Source of the DNA: an uncultured Paraglaciecola sp.
GTDB lineage: Bacteria; Pseudomonadota; Gammaproteobacteria; Enterobacterales; Alteromonadaceae
Reading direction: 5' to 3'
Assembly: GCF_937123705.1 (NCBI RefSeq)
Contig: NZ_CAKZKO010000038.1
Span: 180,980-244,979 of the forward strand
DNA: 64,000 bases
In this document: one piece after another, positions 39,069-49,382 of the stretch
Layout of the letters: the number at the start of each line of letters is the position of its first letter
Position numbering within the stretch: the stretch's first letter is position 1
Position numbers and translations under genes: made by a program
The notes under the pieces: generated by a model
Told to the model about the DNA's origin: nothing
What the model saw: the letters and a program-made list of their open reading frames with translations, nothing else
Databases searched by the model: none

Positions 39069-41447
39069 TTGACCATTGTTGCGACTAAGCCTGCGAATGA
39101 ACTTCAGCGTTTACAAGCTTTATGCTCACTCAATATCCTAAATACTGAGCCCGAAGAACGCTTTGATAGGTTAACCCGTTTAACGCAGCATGTTTTTAAT
39201 GTGCCCTATGTGTTTGTATCGCTAATAGATGAAGACCGTCAATGGTTTAAGTCAAAAACCAACTTTACAGGTAGTGAAACTCCGCGCGATATATCGTTTT
39301 GTGCACATACTATTCTTGAAGACAAAGTGATGGTAATTGAGGACGCAACTCAAAGCGCCATATTCATAGAAAACCCTTTAGTTACCGGGGATTTGAACAT
39401 ACGATTTTATGCCGGCGCGCCGCTCATTATTGAAGGTGATTGCGCCATTGGTACCTTATGTATACTCGATACCAAACCTAGAAAAGTCACAAAACAAGAG
39501 CTTAACGCTCTTCAGGATTTAGCTAAAATTGTTGTATCTGAGCTCACCACAGAAGAAATTAATCAAAAATCACTACAATTAATTGAATCCCAACAAGAAT
39601 TGCAACAAAAAACCCAACAGCTAAAAGAAAATGAAAGCCTACATAGGGTTAGAAATCAAATTCTAGAACTCATTGTCCAGTCCAAGCCTCTCAATCCAAT
39701 TTTGCATAAAATCGTCAGAAGCGTAGAGCAAGAATATCCGGGCATGTTGTGTAGCATCTTATTGCTTGATGACACCAAGCAACACTTAACCTTAGGTGCT
39801 GCGCCTTCGCTACCGGATTTTTACAATGAAGCCATTGAAGGAATAGAAGTTGGTGAAGGTGTGGGATCATGCGGAACGGCAGCTTTTTCTGGAAAACGCG
39901 TAGTAGCAGAAGACTTAGCGACTCATCCTTATTGGGTCAATTACAAAGAGTTAACGACTAAGGCAAACTTAGGCTCGTGCTGGTCAGAACCAATCATTAA
40001 CTCCGAAGGTAGTGTTATTGGTACATTTGGCATATATCACCAAAAAGCTACAATCCCCAATAAAAACGACCTACTGCGTATTGAACAGTTTGCTTATTTG
40101 GCGAGTATCTCCATCGAACGACAAAGTACCAATGAACTTATATGGCAACAGGCCAACTTTGATGATTTAACCGGTTTACCGAATCGCAATATGATGGCTG
40201 AGCATGTCAAAATGGCCATCAATACGGCAAACCGTAATCACAGTAAAGTGGCCATTGCATTTTTAGATTTAGACAATTTTAAGGATATTAACGACTCTCT
40301 AGGCCACAGTGTAGGCGATGACTTATTGATTTCATGTGGCGAGAGAATAAAGTCATCCATTCGCTCCTATGATACGGTCGCGCGCTTAGGCGGTGATGAA
40401 TTTGTTGTTGTGATCAATGATATTACCGATCTTCACGGTATTGATCGACTCGTTCAAGGCATGCTCAAAACCTTAACAGAGCCTTACAAATTACAAAATG
40501 AAGTAGTTCATTGTAGTGCTAGTATTGGCATTACCATCTACCCAAATGACGCCCAAGATATTGATGACTTGCTTAAAAATGCCGATCAAGCCATGTATAG
40601 TGCAAAAAATTTAGGGCGCAATAACTTCCAGTATTACACTCAAAGTATGCGAGATGAAGCAACTAAACGATTGCAACTCATCAGTGATTTACGCCAAGCT
40701 ATTGATAAAGAAGAATTATTTTTGGTTTACCAACCCATAGTCGACTTGCATACTGGTGTGATTCATAAGGCAGAAGCACTACTTCGTTGGGAGCACCCGG
40801 TTCGTGGATTAGTTGGACCTTTAGATTTTATCCCGTTAGCTGAAGAAACCGGCATGATTATCGATATCAGCAATTGGGTTTTCCACCAAGTTATCAGCAA
40901 AGTTAAAAGCTGGCGAAACAATTACTGCCCTAATCTGCAAATTAGTATCAACACTTCGCCCTCACATTATACGGACACTGAAAATAGTATTACTCAGTGG
41001 TTAAATTGGCTACTAGAAAGCAAAACCCCCCCTCAGGCGATCTTATTAGAAATTACAGAACACCTGTTAATGGACTCTCACGAAAGTGTTTCAAACAAGT
41101 TGTTTCAATTTTGCCAAGCTGGTGTCGAAATTGCGCTAGATGATTTTGGTACAGGTTACTCTTCTATTTCGTATTTGAAGAAATACCCAACGAACTACCT
41201 TAAGATGGACAAGAGTTTTGTTCAATCAATACACGACAATGGTAACGATTTAATGTTGTGTGAAGCCATTATCACAATGGCGAAAAAGCTTAATATCAAA
41301 GTGATTGCCGAAGGTATAGAAACCAAAGAACAACAGAAAATATTGCAGAAATTGGGTTGTGAATATGGTCAAGGTTATTTATTTGCTCGGCCTCTTCCAA
41401 TCTTAGAATTTGAAGCTTTACTAAAAGGTCAACACGATGGGAATTAG
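39069..41447 (+). CDS. GAF-GAF-GGDEF-EAL cyclic di-GMP protein
   Basis: This 792-residue soluble protein has a GAF domain (about 20-160), a coiled stretch (about 165-200), a second GAF (about 205-350), a GGDEF domain (about 365-525) and an EAL domain (about 540-785). The cyclase loop is intact GGDEF at 441-445 with an RxxD inhibitory site (RSYD) five residues before it. The phosphodiesterase motif EALLRW is at 569-574 and the metal motif DDFGTGYSS starts at D691, so both activities may be present. No transmembrane segment; the GAFs should sense a cytoplasmic ligand. The start is TTG at 39069 with GGAG at 39058-39061; nearby ATG and GTG codons are out of frame. Confidence 0.9.
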   Translation: MTIVATKPANELQRLQALCSLNILNTEPEERFDRLTRLTQHVFNVPYVFVSLIDEDRQWFKSKTNFTGSETPRDISFCAHTILEDKVMVIEDATQSAIFIENPLVTGDLNIRFYAGAPLIIEGDCAIGTLCILDTKPRKVTKQELNALQDLAKIVVSELTTEEINQKSLQLIESQQELQQKTQQLKENESLHRVRNQILELIVQSKPLNPILHKIVRSVEQEYPGMLCSILLLDDTKQHLTLGAAPSLPDFYNEAIEGIEVGEGVGSCGTAAFSGKRVVAEDLATHPYWVNYKELTTKANLGSCWSEPIINSEGSVIGTFGIYHQKATIPNKNDLLRIEQFAYLASISIERQSTNELIWQQANFDDLTGLPNRNMMAEHVKMAINTANRNHSKVAIAFLDLDNFKDINDSLGHSVGDDLLISCGERIKSSIRSYDTVARLGGDEFVVVINDITDLHGIDRLVQGMLKTLTEPYKLQNEVVHCSASIGITIYPNDAQDIDDLLKNADQAMYSAKNLGRNNFQYYTQSMRDEATKRLQLISDLRQAIDKEELFLVYQPIVDLHTGVIHKAEALLRWEHPVRGLVGPLDFIPLAEETGMIIDISNWVFHQVISKVKSWRNNYCPNLQISINTSPSHYTDTENSITQWLNWLLESKTPPQAILLEITEHLLMDSHESVSNKLFQFCQAGVEIALDDFGTGYSSISYLKKYPTNYLKMDKSFVQSIHDNGNDLMLCEAIITMAKKLNIKVIAEGIETKEQQKILQKLGCEYGQGYLFARPLPILEFEALLKGQHDGN

Positions 41448-41738
41448 CCTAGTTCGTTGTTAGATTGCACTGCCTCTTCTTTTCATACATCAATTAAAAG
41501 CTAACGGTTTTTACATCAGCATTTTCTGACACCTATGTCTGGGTTCTTTGCAGATTCGCCACGTACGTATGATTGACTAATTTGAAGGAAGTAGTTCAGT
41601 TAAGAGGAGTCAATTCCGTCTGAGAAAGTTAAGTAATTTCGTCATCAATTAGCTTTTTACAAAGATTTATCATCACCCATGTTAATTACTCATACCAACC
41701 CCCAATCTGCTCCGCAAGTCCCCGTATGTAAAGTATCA

Positions 41739-41839
41739 GCACCAAAAGGCTTATTTTAGGGGCAAATGGCAGGGATGCCATTAGAGTGGAAGTTGGAGGG
41801 AATCATTTGAAACGCCCCTAAAATTAAGCCTTTTGGTGC
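41739..41839. repeat. Long inverted repeat with nested hairpin
   Basis: The left arm (41739-41763) and right arm (41814-41839) are exact complements except for one extra base in the right arm. Inside, AATGGCA (41765-41771) and TGCCATT (41776-41782) form a 7-bp stem on a GGGA loop. The whole could fold into a cruciform or an RNA multi-hairpin. Confidence 0.65.
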
Positions 41840-41847
41840 GGTTAAGA

Positions 41848-41920
41848 ACTTAGGAGCTCGCGACACTTTTTGTTTACTTTTTGCTGCTGGTAAAAAGTAA
41901 ATCGAGCAGCAAGGATGCTG
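41848..41920. repeat. Dispersed structured element, copy 1
   Basis: A 10-bp inverted repeat TTTACTTTTT/AAAAAGTAAA with a short loop (41873-41901) is directly followed by the small hairpin CAGCA-AGGA-TGCTG (41907-41920). The same order (TTACTTTTT arm, complementary arm, AGGA-loop hairpin) recurs at 57638-57797, so it looks like a family of intergenic repeats. Confidence 0.45.
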
Positions 41921-42000
41921 TTTGAAAAAAGGCTTGGATGCCGTGTGCGAAGCACATAAATAAGCGCACCGCAAAAATGAACGAAGTGAATACTCTTACC

Positions 42001-42032
42001 AAATAAACAAAAAACCCGCTAAAAGCGGGTTT
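42001..42032 (-). terminator. Terminator of the sucABCD operon
   Basis: AAACCCGC (42012-42019) and GCGGGTTT (42025-42032) form a perfect 8-bp stem on a 5-nt loop. On the minus strand a run of T follows (TTTTTTGTTTATTT), 31 bp after the sucD stop. Confidence 0.85.
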
Positions 42033-42063
42033 CCATATCAAAAGTAATGTAATTACTCAGAAA

Positions 42064-42936
42064 CTACCAACCAGTAATCTCGCGTAACCCTTTACCAATA
42101 TCGGCTAAAGAGCGAACGGTTTTAACGCCGGCCGCTTCTAAGGCTTTGAACTTTTCGTCAGCTGTGCCTTTACCGCCTGCGATAATTGCGCCGGCGTGAC
42201 CCATACGCTTACCTTCTGGAGCAGTTACACCTGCAATGTAAGATACAACAGGTTTTGTGACGTTCGCTTTAATAAATTCAGCGGCTTCTTCTTCAGCAGA
42301 TCCACCAATTTCACCAATCATCACAATGGCTTCAGTTTCTGGATCTTCCTGGAACATTTCTAAAATGTCGATAAAGTTAGAGCCTGGAATAGGATCACCA
42401 CCAATACCTACACAAGTAGACTGCCCGAAACCTTCGTCAGTGGTTTGTTTAACCGCTTCGTAGGTCAATGTACCAGAACGAGACACAATACCTACTTTTC
42501 CAGGCTTGTGAATATGGCCAGGCATAATTCCTATTTTACATTCGCCTGGGGTGATGACACCTGGGCAGTTTGGTCCAATCATACGTACGCCTTTGGCTTC
42601 TACATATTCTTTTACAAACAACATATCGATAGTAGGAATACCTTCTGTGATACAAACAATCAGTTCGATACCAGCATCTGCCGCTTCAACGATTGAATCT
42701 TTACAAAATGCTGCAGGTACGTAGATAACAGAGGCTGTTGCACCTGTTTTCTCAACCGCTTCACGTACTGTATTGAAAACAGGCAGGTCAAGGTGAGTGG
42801 TACCACCTTTACCAGGCGTAACACCACCAACCATTTGTGTACCGTAAGCAATCGCTTGCTCAGAGTGGAAAGTACCTTGACCACCAGTAAAACCTTGGCA
42901 GATAACTTTAGTGTGTTTATTAATTAATACCGACAT
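42064..42936 (-). CDS. sucD: Succinyl-CoA synthetase alpha subunit
   Basis: This 290-residue subunit carries the CoA-binding Rossmann domain and the phosphorylated histidine of succinyl-CoA synthetase, which makes ATP or GTP while turning succinyl-CoA to succinate. Seen: N-terminal [15 protein letters not shown]oA site, [23 protein letters not shown]-like [10 protein letters not shown] and the C-terminal active-site histidine in [16 protein letters not shown]. coli SucD is 289 residues. Its ATG overlaps the sucC stop by one base (TAATG at 42936), and a strong terminator follows, so it ends the operon. Confidence 0.96.
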   Translation of the reverse strand: MSVLINKHTKVICQGFTGGQGTFHSEQAIAYGTQMVGGVTPGKGGTTHLDLPVFNTVREAVEKTGATASVIYVPAAFCKDSIVEAADAGIELIVCITEGIPTIDMLFVKEYVEAKGVRMIGPNCPGVITPGECKIGIMPGHIHKPGKVGIVSRSGTLTYEAVKQTTDEGFGQSTCVGIGGDPIPGSNFIDILEMFQEDPETEAIVMIGEIGGSAEEEAAEFIKANVTKPVVSYIAGVTAPEGKRMGHAGAIIAGGKGTADEKFKALEAAGVKTVRSLADIGKGLREITGW

Positions 42937-44102
42937 TATTTGCCCTCCGCGGCTTTAACCACTAATTGAGCGGCGTCAGTTAGACTGCTTGCAGCTATGA
43001 TGTCTAGATCTGAGCTGGCTAATACTTCACGGCCTAATTCGGCATTTGTGCCTTCAAGACGCACAACTACAGGAACATTTACACCGACTTCTTTAACTGC
43101 ACCGATAATACCTTCTGCGATCATGTCACAACGTACAATGCCACCGAAAATATTAACCAAAACGGCCTTAACATTGCTGTCAGAGAGAATGATCTTAAAT
43201 GCTTCTGCAACACGTTCTTTAGTTGCTCCGCCGCCTACATCTAGGAAGTTAGCCGGTTTACCACCATGAAGATTAACAATATCCATAGTACCCATAGCAA
43301 GGCCTGCACCGTTTACCATGCAACCCACGTTTCCGTCTAGTGCTACATAGTTAAGCTCCCAAGCGGCAGCTTCTGCTTCACGTGCATCATCTTGTGAAGG
43401 ATCGTGCATAGCCGCGACTTTTGGTTGACGATAGGCAGCATTGCCATCGATAGCCACTTTAGCGTCAAGGCAGTGCATATCACCGTCTTCTTTAATCACT
43501 AGAGGGTTAATTTCGATAAGAGCAATATCCAAATCAACAAACATTTTTGCTAAACCTAAGAAAATCTTAGTGAATTGCTTAATCTGTACGCCTTTAAGGC
43601 CCAATTTAAACGCCATTTCACGGGCTTGGTAAGGCTGAGCACCGACAATAGGATCAATTTCAGCTTTAAGAATTTTCTCTGGAGTTTCGTGAGCAACAGT
43701 TTCAATTTCAACACCGCCCTCAGTAGACGCCATAAAAACGATACGACGAGAAGTACGGTCAACAACCGCACCTAAATACAGCTCATCGGCGATATCTGTG
43801 CATGATTCTACCAAAATCTTAGATACCGGCTGACCATGTTCGTCAGTTTGGAAAGTCACCAAATTTTTGCCTAACCACTGGGCAGCAAAGGCTTTGATTT
43901 CGTCTTTAGTTTTCACTAACTTAACGCCGCCAGCTTTACCACGGCCACCTGCGTGAACTTGGCACTTTACTACCCACTCGCTTCCACCAATTTTATCGGC
44001 AGCTGCTGCGGCTTCTTCTGGAGAAGACGTAGCGAACCCGTCAGAGACAGGCAAGCCATACTCTTTAAACAATTGCTTGCCTTGATATTCATGCAAATTC
44101 AT
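42936..44102 (-). CDS. sucC: Succinyl-CoA synthetase beta subunit
   Basis: The ATP-grasp subunit of succinyl-CoA synthetase, 388 residues as in E. coli. Seen: N-terminal [19 protein letters not shown], the nucleotide-binding [38 protein letters not shown], and the C-terminal domain [13 protein letters not shown]. With SucD it forms the alpha2beta2 enzyme in the cytoplasm. It is one base-overlapped with sucD. It is separated from sucB by a 142-bp gap holding two strong hairpins (44163-44216). Confidence 0.96.
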   Translation of the reverse strand: MNLHEYQGKQLFKEYGLPVSDGFATSSPEEAAAAADKIGGSEWVVKCQVHAGGRGKAGGVKLVKTKDEIKAFAAQWLGKNLVTFQTDEHGQPVSKILVESCTDIADELYLGAVVDRTSRRIVFMASTEGGVEIETVAHETPEKILKAEIDPIVGAQPYQAREMAFKLGLKGVQIKQFTKIFLGLAKMFVDLDIALIEINPLVIKEDGDMHCLDAKVAIDGNAAYRQPKVAAMHDPSQDDAREAEAAAWELNYVALDGNVGCMVNGAGLAMGTMDIVNLHGGKPANFLDVGGGATKERVAEAFKIILSDSNVKAVLVNIFGGIVRCDMIAEGIIGAVKEVGVNVPVVVRLEGTNAELGREVLASSDLDIIAASSLTDAAQLVVKAAEGK

Positions 44103-44162
44103 GATTTTTTCTACCCGTTTAATTTAAGAAAAAAGCCGCTAATAAGCCGCTTTATTTTGTAA

Positions 44163-44216
44163 GTCGTTATATCAAGCTATAACGACAAGATGCAGATGAG
44201 GATAAGCCTCATCTGC
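44163..44216 (-). promoter_or_regulatory. Paired hairpins in the sucB-sucC gap
   Basis: GTCGTTATA/TATAACGAC (44163-44171, 44178-44186) is a perfect 9-bp stem. GCAGATGAGG/CCTCATCTGC (44192-44201, 44207-44216) is a perfect 10-bp stem on a 5-nt loop. Neither is followed by a clear T run on the minus strand, so they suit RNA processing or transcript stabilisation between sucAB and sucCD. Confidence 0.5.
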
Positions 44217-44244
44217 CTCAGTTTAATGACACATCTACTGCTTT

Positions 44245-45750
44245 TTATACATCTAAAAGCAGACGTGTCGGATCTTCTAACATTTCTTTGATGGTCACTA
44301 AGAAGCCAACCGACTCTTTACCATCGATAATACGATGATCATAAGACAATGCTAAATACATCATTGGCAAAATTTCAACTTTGCCATTTACCGCCATAGG
44401 TCTGTCTTGGATTTTATGCATTCCCAAAATAGCACTTTGTGGCAGGTTTAAAATAGGTGTCGACATCAGCGATCCAAATACACCACCGTTAGTGATAGTG
44501 AAGTTACCGCCTTGCATATCAGCCATGCTTAGTTTTCCGTCACGACCTTTAAGGGCAAGTTCTCGGATCCCCCCTTCGATGCCGGCCATGCCTAATGCAT
44601 CTGTATCTTTGAGCACAGGTGTCACTAAGCCACGGGGCGTTGACACTGCAATCGAGATATCAAAGTAGTTGTGATAACAAATATCATCACCGTCAATGGA
44701 CGCATTCACTTCTGGGAAACGTTTTAGGGCTTCGGTTACAGCTTTTACATAAAAAGACATAAAGCCTAAACGAATACCGTGGCGTTTTTCAAAACTTTCT
44801 TGGTATTGCTTGCGTAAATCCATGATTGGCTTCATGTTAACTTCGTTAAATGTAGTTAACATAGCCGTGCTGTTTTTCGCTTCAAGTAAACGTGTGGCGA
44901 TGGTTTTACGCAAACGTGTCATTGGCACACGTTTTTCGGTACGATTTCCTTGCGCTACAACAGGCTCGGCTTCCGTTTTTGTCGATGAAGCAGCAGCAGG
45001 AGCTTTTAAAGACTTTTCAACGTCTTCTTTGGTAACGCGGCCACCTTTACCTGTGCCTTTAATATTCGCAGCATCTAATCCCTTTTCAGCTAACAGTCTG
45101 CGAACAGATGGGCTAAGGGCATCGTTCTCTTCTGAAGCGGCTTCTTCTACTGGTTCAGATGAATCAGCAGTTGCTCCAGCACCGGCTACAAAATTCGCAA
45201 TGACTTGTTCGCCAGTTACCGTTTCACCTTCAGGCGCTAAAATATCGCTAAGGGATCCATCCGCAGGAGCAACCACTTCTAAAACGACTTTATCGGTCTC
45301 AATATCAACTAAGTTTTGATCTCGAGAAATAGCTTCACCTGGCTTTACATGCCAAGTTGCAATTGTTGCATCTGCCACTGATTCTGGCAGAACAGGTACC
45401 TTAATTTCCACTGATTCACCTTTTTTATCGGATGTTTGACTGGATGATTCTTTAGCCGGCGCTGCATCAGCATCAACATCAGCTTTAGCTTTAGCTGTTG
45501 TATCCGCACTGGCTCCTTCTTCAAAATTGGCAATGGTTTGCTCACCTAAAACGGTTTCGCCTTCGGCTTGTAAGATCTCGCTAACGACACCATCTGCAGG
45601 AGCCACAACTTCTAAAACCACTTTATCTGTTTCAATATCCACAAGACTTTGATCGCGACTGACTTTATCGCCTACTTTTACATGCCAGGTAGCGATTGAT
45701 GCATCTGCCACTGATTCAGGCAATACCGGTACTTTTATTTCTATTGTCAT
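44245..45750 (-). CDS. sucB: Dihydrolipoyl succinyltransferase (E2 of OGDH)
   Basis: The E2 core of 2-oxoglutarate dehydrogenase, passing succinyl from lipoamide to CoA. At 501 residues it is about 95 longer than E. coli SucB because it has two lipoyl domains: 1-78 with lipoyl lysine K43 and 114-190 with K154, both in ETDKVVLEV. They are nearly identical and joined by an Ala/Asp/Lys linker. Next are the E1/E3-binding domain (about 210-247, [15 protein letters not shown]) and the catalytic domain ending with the [10 protein letters not shown] motif (active His and Asp). The order fits the sucA-sucB-sucC-sucD operon; the gap to sucA is 9 bp. Confidence 0.95.
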   Translation of the reverse strand: MTIEIKVPVLPESVADASIATWHVKVGDKVSRDQSLVDIETDKVVLEVVAPADGVVSEILQAEGETVLGEQTIANFEEGASADTTAKAKADVDADAAPAKESSSQTSDKKGESVEIKVPVLPESVADATIATWHVKPGEAISRDQNLVDIETDKVVLEVVAPADGSLSDILAPEGETVTGEQVIANFVAGAGATADSSEPVEEAASEENDALSPSVRRLLAEKGLDAANIKGTGKGGRVTKEDVEKSLKAPAAASSTKTEAEPVVAQGNRTEKRVPMTRLRKTIATRLLEAKNSTAMLTTFNEVNMKPIMDLRKQYQESFEKRHGIRLGFMSFYVKAVTEALKRFPEVNASIDGDDICYHNYFDISIAVSTPRGLVTPVLKDTDALGMAGIEGGIRELALKGRDGKLSMADMQGGNFTITNGGVFGSLMSTPILNLPQSAILGMHKIQDRPMAVNGKVEILPMMYLALSYDHRIIDGKESVGFLVTIKEMLEDPTRLLLDV

Positions 45751-45759
45751 ACTGGTTCC

Positions 45760-48585
45760 TTATTTAATTGTTAATGCATCATCAACCAAATCTTTTTGTT
45801 GTTGGTTGTGAACTGAAATATAGCCTACTGCAGGAGAGGCAGACGCTTGACGGCCAGCATAGGTTAAGCTGGCTCCTTTTGGTAACGAGGACCAAAAGTG
45901 ATGTTGACTACAATACCAAGCCCCTTGGTTTTGTGGCTCTTCTTGACACCAAACCCAATCCTTGACCTGCTTGAATCTAGTAACAACTTTTTCTAGCTCC
46001 TCATGTGGGAACGGATAAAGTTGTTCGATACGAATAATAGCGACATCAGTTTGTTCCTGCTTACGACGTTGTTCTAGCAAATCGTAATACACTTTACCCG
46101 AACACATCACCACGCGCTTCACGTCACTTGGATTAATATCATCTATTTCATCAATTACATTGTGAAACACACCTTCAGCTAACTCATCCACACTAGATAC
46201 GGCTAAGGGATGACGCAATAAAGACTTAGGTGACATCACAATAAGTGGCTTACGCATTGGCCGTAACGACTGACGACGTAGCATATTAAATACTTGCGCA
46301 GGGGTCGAAGGAACACATACTTGCCAGTTATGATCGGCGCACATTTGTAAGAAACGCTCTAACCTTGCAGAGCTATGCTCTGGTCCTTGTCCTTCATAAC
46401 CATGGGGTAACAACATAGTTAATCCGCACAAACGCCCCCACTTGGCTTCACCAGAACTTAAAAATTGGTCGATGACCACTTGGGCACCATTAGCAAAATC
46501 ACCAAATTGCGCTTCCCAAATCGTTAAGGTGCCGGGCTCTGCTGTCGCATAACCAAACTCAAAGGCCAAAACGGCGGCTTCAGACAAAACAGAATCATAA
46601 ATTTCAATTTTGCCTTGCTTATCATGTAAGTTAGCCAGTGGCATATAATCAGAACCATCGGTTTGATTATGTAATACCGCATGACGATGGAAAAAAGTAC
46701 CACGACCTGAGTCTTGACCGGTCAAGCGAATAGGATTACCGCGATCGACTATATCGGCATAGGCTAAATTTTCGGCCATGCCCCAGTCGAACGGTTTGTC
46801 GCCATTGACCATAGCTACGCGATCTTTATATAACTTAGCCACCCGTGACTGTAACTTGTGATCCGCTGGAAAATCACAGAGTTTTTCGCCTAAAGACTTT
46901 AATTTATCAGCACTGATTGCGCTGTCATACTTTACATCCCAATCGTGTCCAAGATAGGGCGACCAATCCACCGAATGCTCAGTCATTGGACGCCATTCTT
47001 CGACAACGCAAGCACCATGATCCAGAGCGGCCCGATAGTCACTCACCAGTTTTTCAACTTCATGGGTTTCTATGATGCCCTCAGCAACTAATTGCTCGGC
47101 GTATATTTTGCGAGGAACAGGATGTTTTTTAATTTTTTGATACATCAAAGGTTGAGTCGCATTCGGCTCATCCGCTTCGTTGTGACCATGACGGCGATAA
47201 CAAACTAAATCAATGACCACATCTCGTTTAAATTGATTACGATAATCTAGCGCCAATTTAGTCACGAATAATACCGCTTCTGGATCATCGGCATTCACGT
47301 GGAATATAGGCGCCTGAACCATTTTGGCTATATCAGTACAATATTGAGTTGAACGAGTATCTTCAGTCTTAGAGGTGGTAAAACCGACTTGGTTATTGAT
47401 AACGATGCGCACCGTGCCACCCACCTGGAAGCCTCGGGTTTGCGACATGTTAAAGGTTTCTTGTACCACACCTTGACCGGCAATGGCCGAGTCTCCGTGA
47501 ATAGTAATAGGCAGTACAACCGAGCCGTCGGTACAGCCACGTCTGTCTAATCGCGCACGAACCGAGCCAATCACCACAGGGTTAACAATTTCAAGGTGTG
47601 AAGGGTTAAAAGCCAAAGCCAAATGCAAGTTACCGCCAGGTGTGGCGAAATCCGAGGAATAACCGGCGTGGTATTTTACGTCACCGGCACCTAGAGAATC
47701 ATCGTGTTTACCAGAAAACTCATCAAACAATACAGATGGGTTTTTACCCAGCACATTCACTAAGGTATTAATTCTACCTCGGTGCGCCATACCGATAACC
47801 ACTTCTTTGGTGCCTTTAGCGCCAGCATGACTAATTAGGCCTTTGAGCATAGGCACTAATGCATCACCGCCTTCAAGGGAAAAGCGTTTTGCTCCTGGAA
47901 ACTTAGCGCCAAGGTATTTTTCCATACCGTCAGCTGCGACTAAGCCTTTAAGAATACTAATCTTTTCTTCACGAGAAATTTCAGGCTTGGCTTGTACTGA
48001 TTCAATACGATGCTGTACCCAACGTTTTTGGTCTGTATCGGTAATGTGCATGTATTCAGTACCAATAGAGCCACAATAAGTGCGATTAAGGGACTTAAAC
48101 AACTCGCCTAAAGGCATGGAGTCTTTACCAATGGCATAGGATCCAAGATTAAAGCTTGTGTCAAAATCACTTTCAGAAAGATTGTGGTGCGACAGTTCTA
48201 AATCTCTGACTCTTTCTTGTTTCCACAGTTCGAGTGGGTCAAGATTGGCATGCTGATGGCCTCTAAAACGAAAGGCGTTAATCAACTGCAATACTTTTAC
48301 CTGCTTTTCGTCTCCGCCACTGGTGGCAGCAGTAGATGAGCTTGCTCCCGCTCTCGCCGCAGGGCCGAGCGCAGCTAAAGAACGAAATTGATTTCGTACC
48401 AAACTGTGCTTGGTTTCAACTCCTACTCCTTCGAGCTTAGGAAGTTTTTCAAAAATGTCCCGCCATTCATCAGATACGCTTTGAGCATCCTCTAAATAGG
48501 CTTCATACATTTCTTCTATGTAAGTAGCGTTGCCACCAGACAAATGGGATGAATCCCACCATGCTTTCATCACGCTTTGTTGCAT
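45760..48585 (-). CDS. sucA: 2-oxoglutarate dehydrogenase E1 component
   Basis: The thiamine-diphosphate E1 subunit that decarboxylates 2-oxoglutarate and loads succinyl onto SucB; 941 residues (E. coli 933). Seen: N-terminal SSHLSGGNATYIEEMYEAYLED, LKGLVAADGMEKYLGAKFPG, GMAHRGRINTLVNVLGK, HGDSAIAGQGVVQE (ThDP/Mg site), LVCYRRHGHNEADEP and the C-terminal WEAQFGDFANGAQVVIDQF. The ThDP motif residues are present. It starts the suc half of the TCA block, 74 bp behind sdhB. Confidence 0.96.
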   Translation of the reverse strand: MQQSVMKAWWDSSHLSGGNATYIEEMYEAYLEDAQSVSDEWRDIFEKLPKLEGVGVETKHSLVRNQFRSLAALGPAARAGASSSTAATSGGDEKQVKVLQLINAFRFRGHQHANLDPLELWKQERVRDLELSHHNLSESDFDTSFNLGSYAIGKDSMPLGELFKSLNRTYCGSIGTEYMHITDTDQKRWVQHRIESVQAKPEISREEKISILKGLVAADGMEKYLGAKFPGAKRFSLEGGDALVPMLKGLISHAGAKGTKEVVIGMAHRGRINTLVNVLGKNPSVLFDEFSGKHDDSLGAGDVKYHAGYSSDFATPGGNLHLALAFNPSHLEIVNPVVIGSVRARLDRRGCTDGSVVLPITIHGDSAIAGQGVVQETFNMSQTRGFQVGGTVRIVINNQVGFTTSKTEDTRSTQYCTDIAKMVQAPIFHVNADDPEAVLFVTKLALDYRNQFKRDVVIDLVCYRRHGHNEADEPNATQPLMYQKIKKHPVPRKIYAEQLVAEGIIETHEVEKLVSDYRAALDHGACVVEEWRPMTEHSVDWSPYLGHDWDVKYDSAISADKLKSLGEKLCDFPADHKLQSRVAKLYKDRVAMVNGDKPFDWGMAENLAYADIVDRGNPIRLTGQDSGRGTFFHRHAVLHNQTDGSDYMPLANLHDKQGKIEIYDSVLSEAAVLAFEFGYATAEPGTLTIWEAQFGDFANGAQVVIDQFLSSGEAKWGRLCGLTMLLPHGYEGQGPEHSSARLERFLQMCADHNWQVCVPSTPAQVFNMLRRQSLRPMRKPLIVMSPKSLLRHPLAVSSVDELAEGVFHNVIDEIDDINPSDVKRVVMCSGKVYYDLLEQRRKQEQTDVAIIRIEQLYPFPHEELEKVVTRFKQVKDWVWCQEEPQNQGAWYCSQHHFWSSLPKGASLTYAGRQASASPAVGYISVHNQQQKDLVDDALTIK

Positions 48586-48659
48586 TGTCGTCCCTTGGTT
48601 TTATTCAGACTTGCAAGTATATGTGCATTCGCACACAGTATTTTTGTTTTCGTTAAAAT

Positions 48660-49370
48660 CTAAACGGCTCGTTTCAACAGCATAGATTTTATATGACCAA
48701 TTGCTTTAGTTGGGTTTAATCCCTTAGGACAAACGCTAACGCAATTCATTATGCCATGACACCTAAAGACACTAAAAGCGTCATCCAACTCGCCTAAACG
48801 AGCATCTGTTGCGGTATCACGACTATCCGCCAAAAAGCGGTAAGCATGTAGCAAACCAGCTGGACCAATAAACTTATCTGGATTCCACCAAAATGACGGA
48901 CAAGAGCTTGAACAACATGCACATAAGATACACTCATACAAACCGTCGAGTTTTTCTCTTTCTTCAGGAGATTGTAAAAACTCACGAGCCGGAGGCTGAT
49001 TGTCGTCGTTGATTAGAAACGGCTTAATTTTTTCGTACTGGGTATAAAATTGTGACATATCAGTGACTAAATCACGTACTACCGGCATACCCGGTAAAGG
49101 TCGAATCACAATTTTAGAGCCTTTAAGTGCCGATAAAGGTGTTATACAAGCTAGGCCATTTTTGCCATTCATGTTTACACCATCAGAGCCACATACGCCT
49201 TCACGGCATGAACGTCTAAAAGACAAAGTCGCATCGGTTTCTTTTAGGGCAATCAGGGCATCCAATACCATCATGTCTTGGCCTTCATCCACTTCAAGTT
49301 GGTAGTCTTGCATACGAGGGGCGTTGTCTACGTCAGGATTGTAACGGTAAACAGAGAAATTCAATTGCAT
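48660..49370 (-). CDS. sdhB: Succinate dehydrogenase iron-sulfur subunit
   Basis: The electron-transfer subunit of complex II, 236 residues (E. coli 238). The [2Fe-2S] ligands lie in CREGVCGSDGVNMNG followed by LAC; the [4Fe-4S] and [3Fe-4S] clusters in CILCACCSSSCPSFWW and CHGIMNCVSVCPKGLNP. It links the SdhA flavin to the membrane quinone site, on the cytoplasmic face of the inner membrane. It is 12 bp after sdhA in sdhC-D-A-B order. Confidence 0.96.
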   Translation of the reverse strand: MQLNFSVYRYNPDVDNAPRMQDYQLEVDEGQDMMVLDALIALKETDATLSFRRSCREGVCGSDGVNMNGKNGLACITPLSALKGSKIVIRPLPGMPVVRDLVTDMSQFYTQYEKIKPFLINDDNQPPAREFLQSPEEREKLDGLYECILCACCSSSCPSFWWNPDKFIGPAGLLHAYRFLADSRDTATDARLGELDDAFSVFRCHGIMNCVSVCPKGLNPTKAIGHIKSMLLKRAV

Positions 49371-49382
49371 AATCGTTACTCC

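Larger units (their letters stand above)
41448..42000. other. Gene-free stretch with structured repeats
   Basis: About 550 bp without a credible gene. It holds a 25/26-bp near-perfect inverted repeat (41739-41763 / 41814-41839) with a nested hairpin (41765-41782, GGGA loop), then a second structured element: TTTACTTTTT (41873-41882) pairs with AAAAAGTAAA (41892-41901), followed by CAGCA-AGGA-TGCTG (41907-41920). The 72-codon minus-strand frame here follows the palindromes and is not a gene. Confidence 0.5.

Noticed and set aside
41756..41974. 72-codon minus-strand frame
   Set aside because: It runs through long inverted repeats; the protein is cysteine-rich with no family resemblance and no Shine-Dalgarno.
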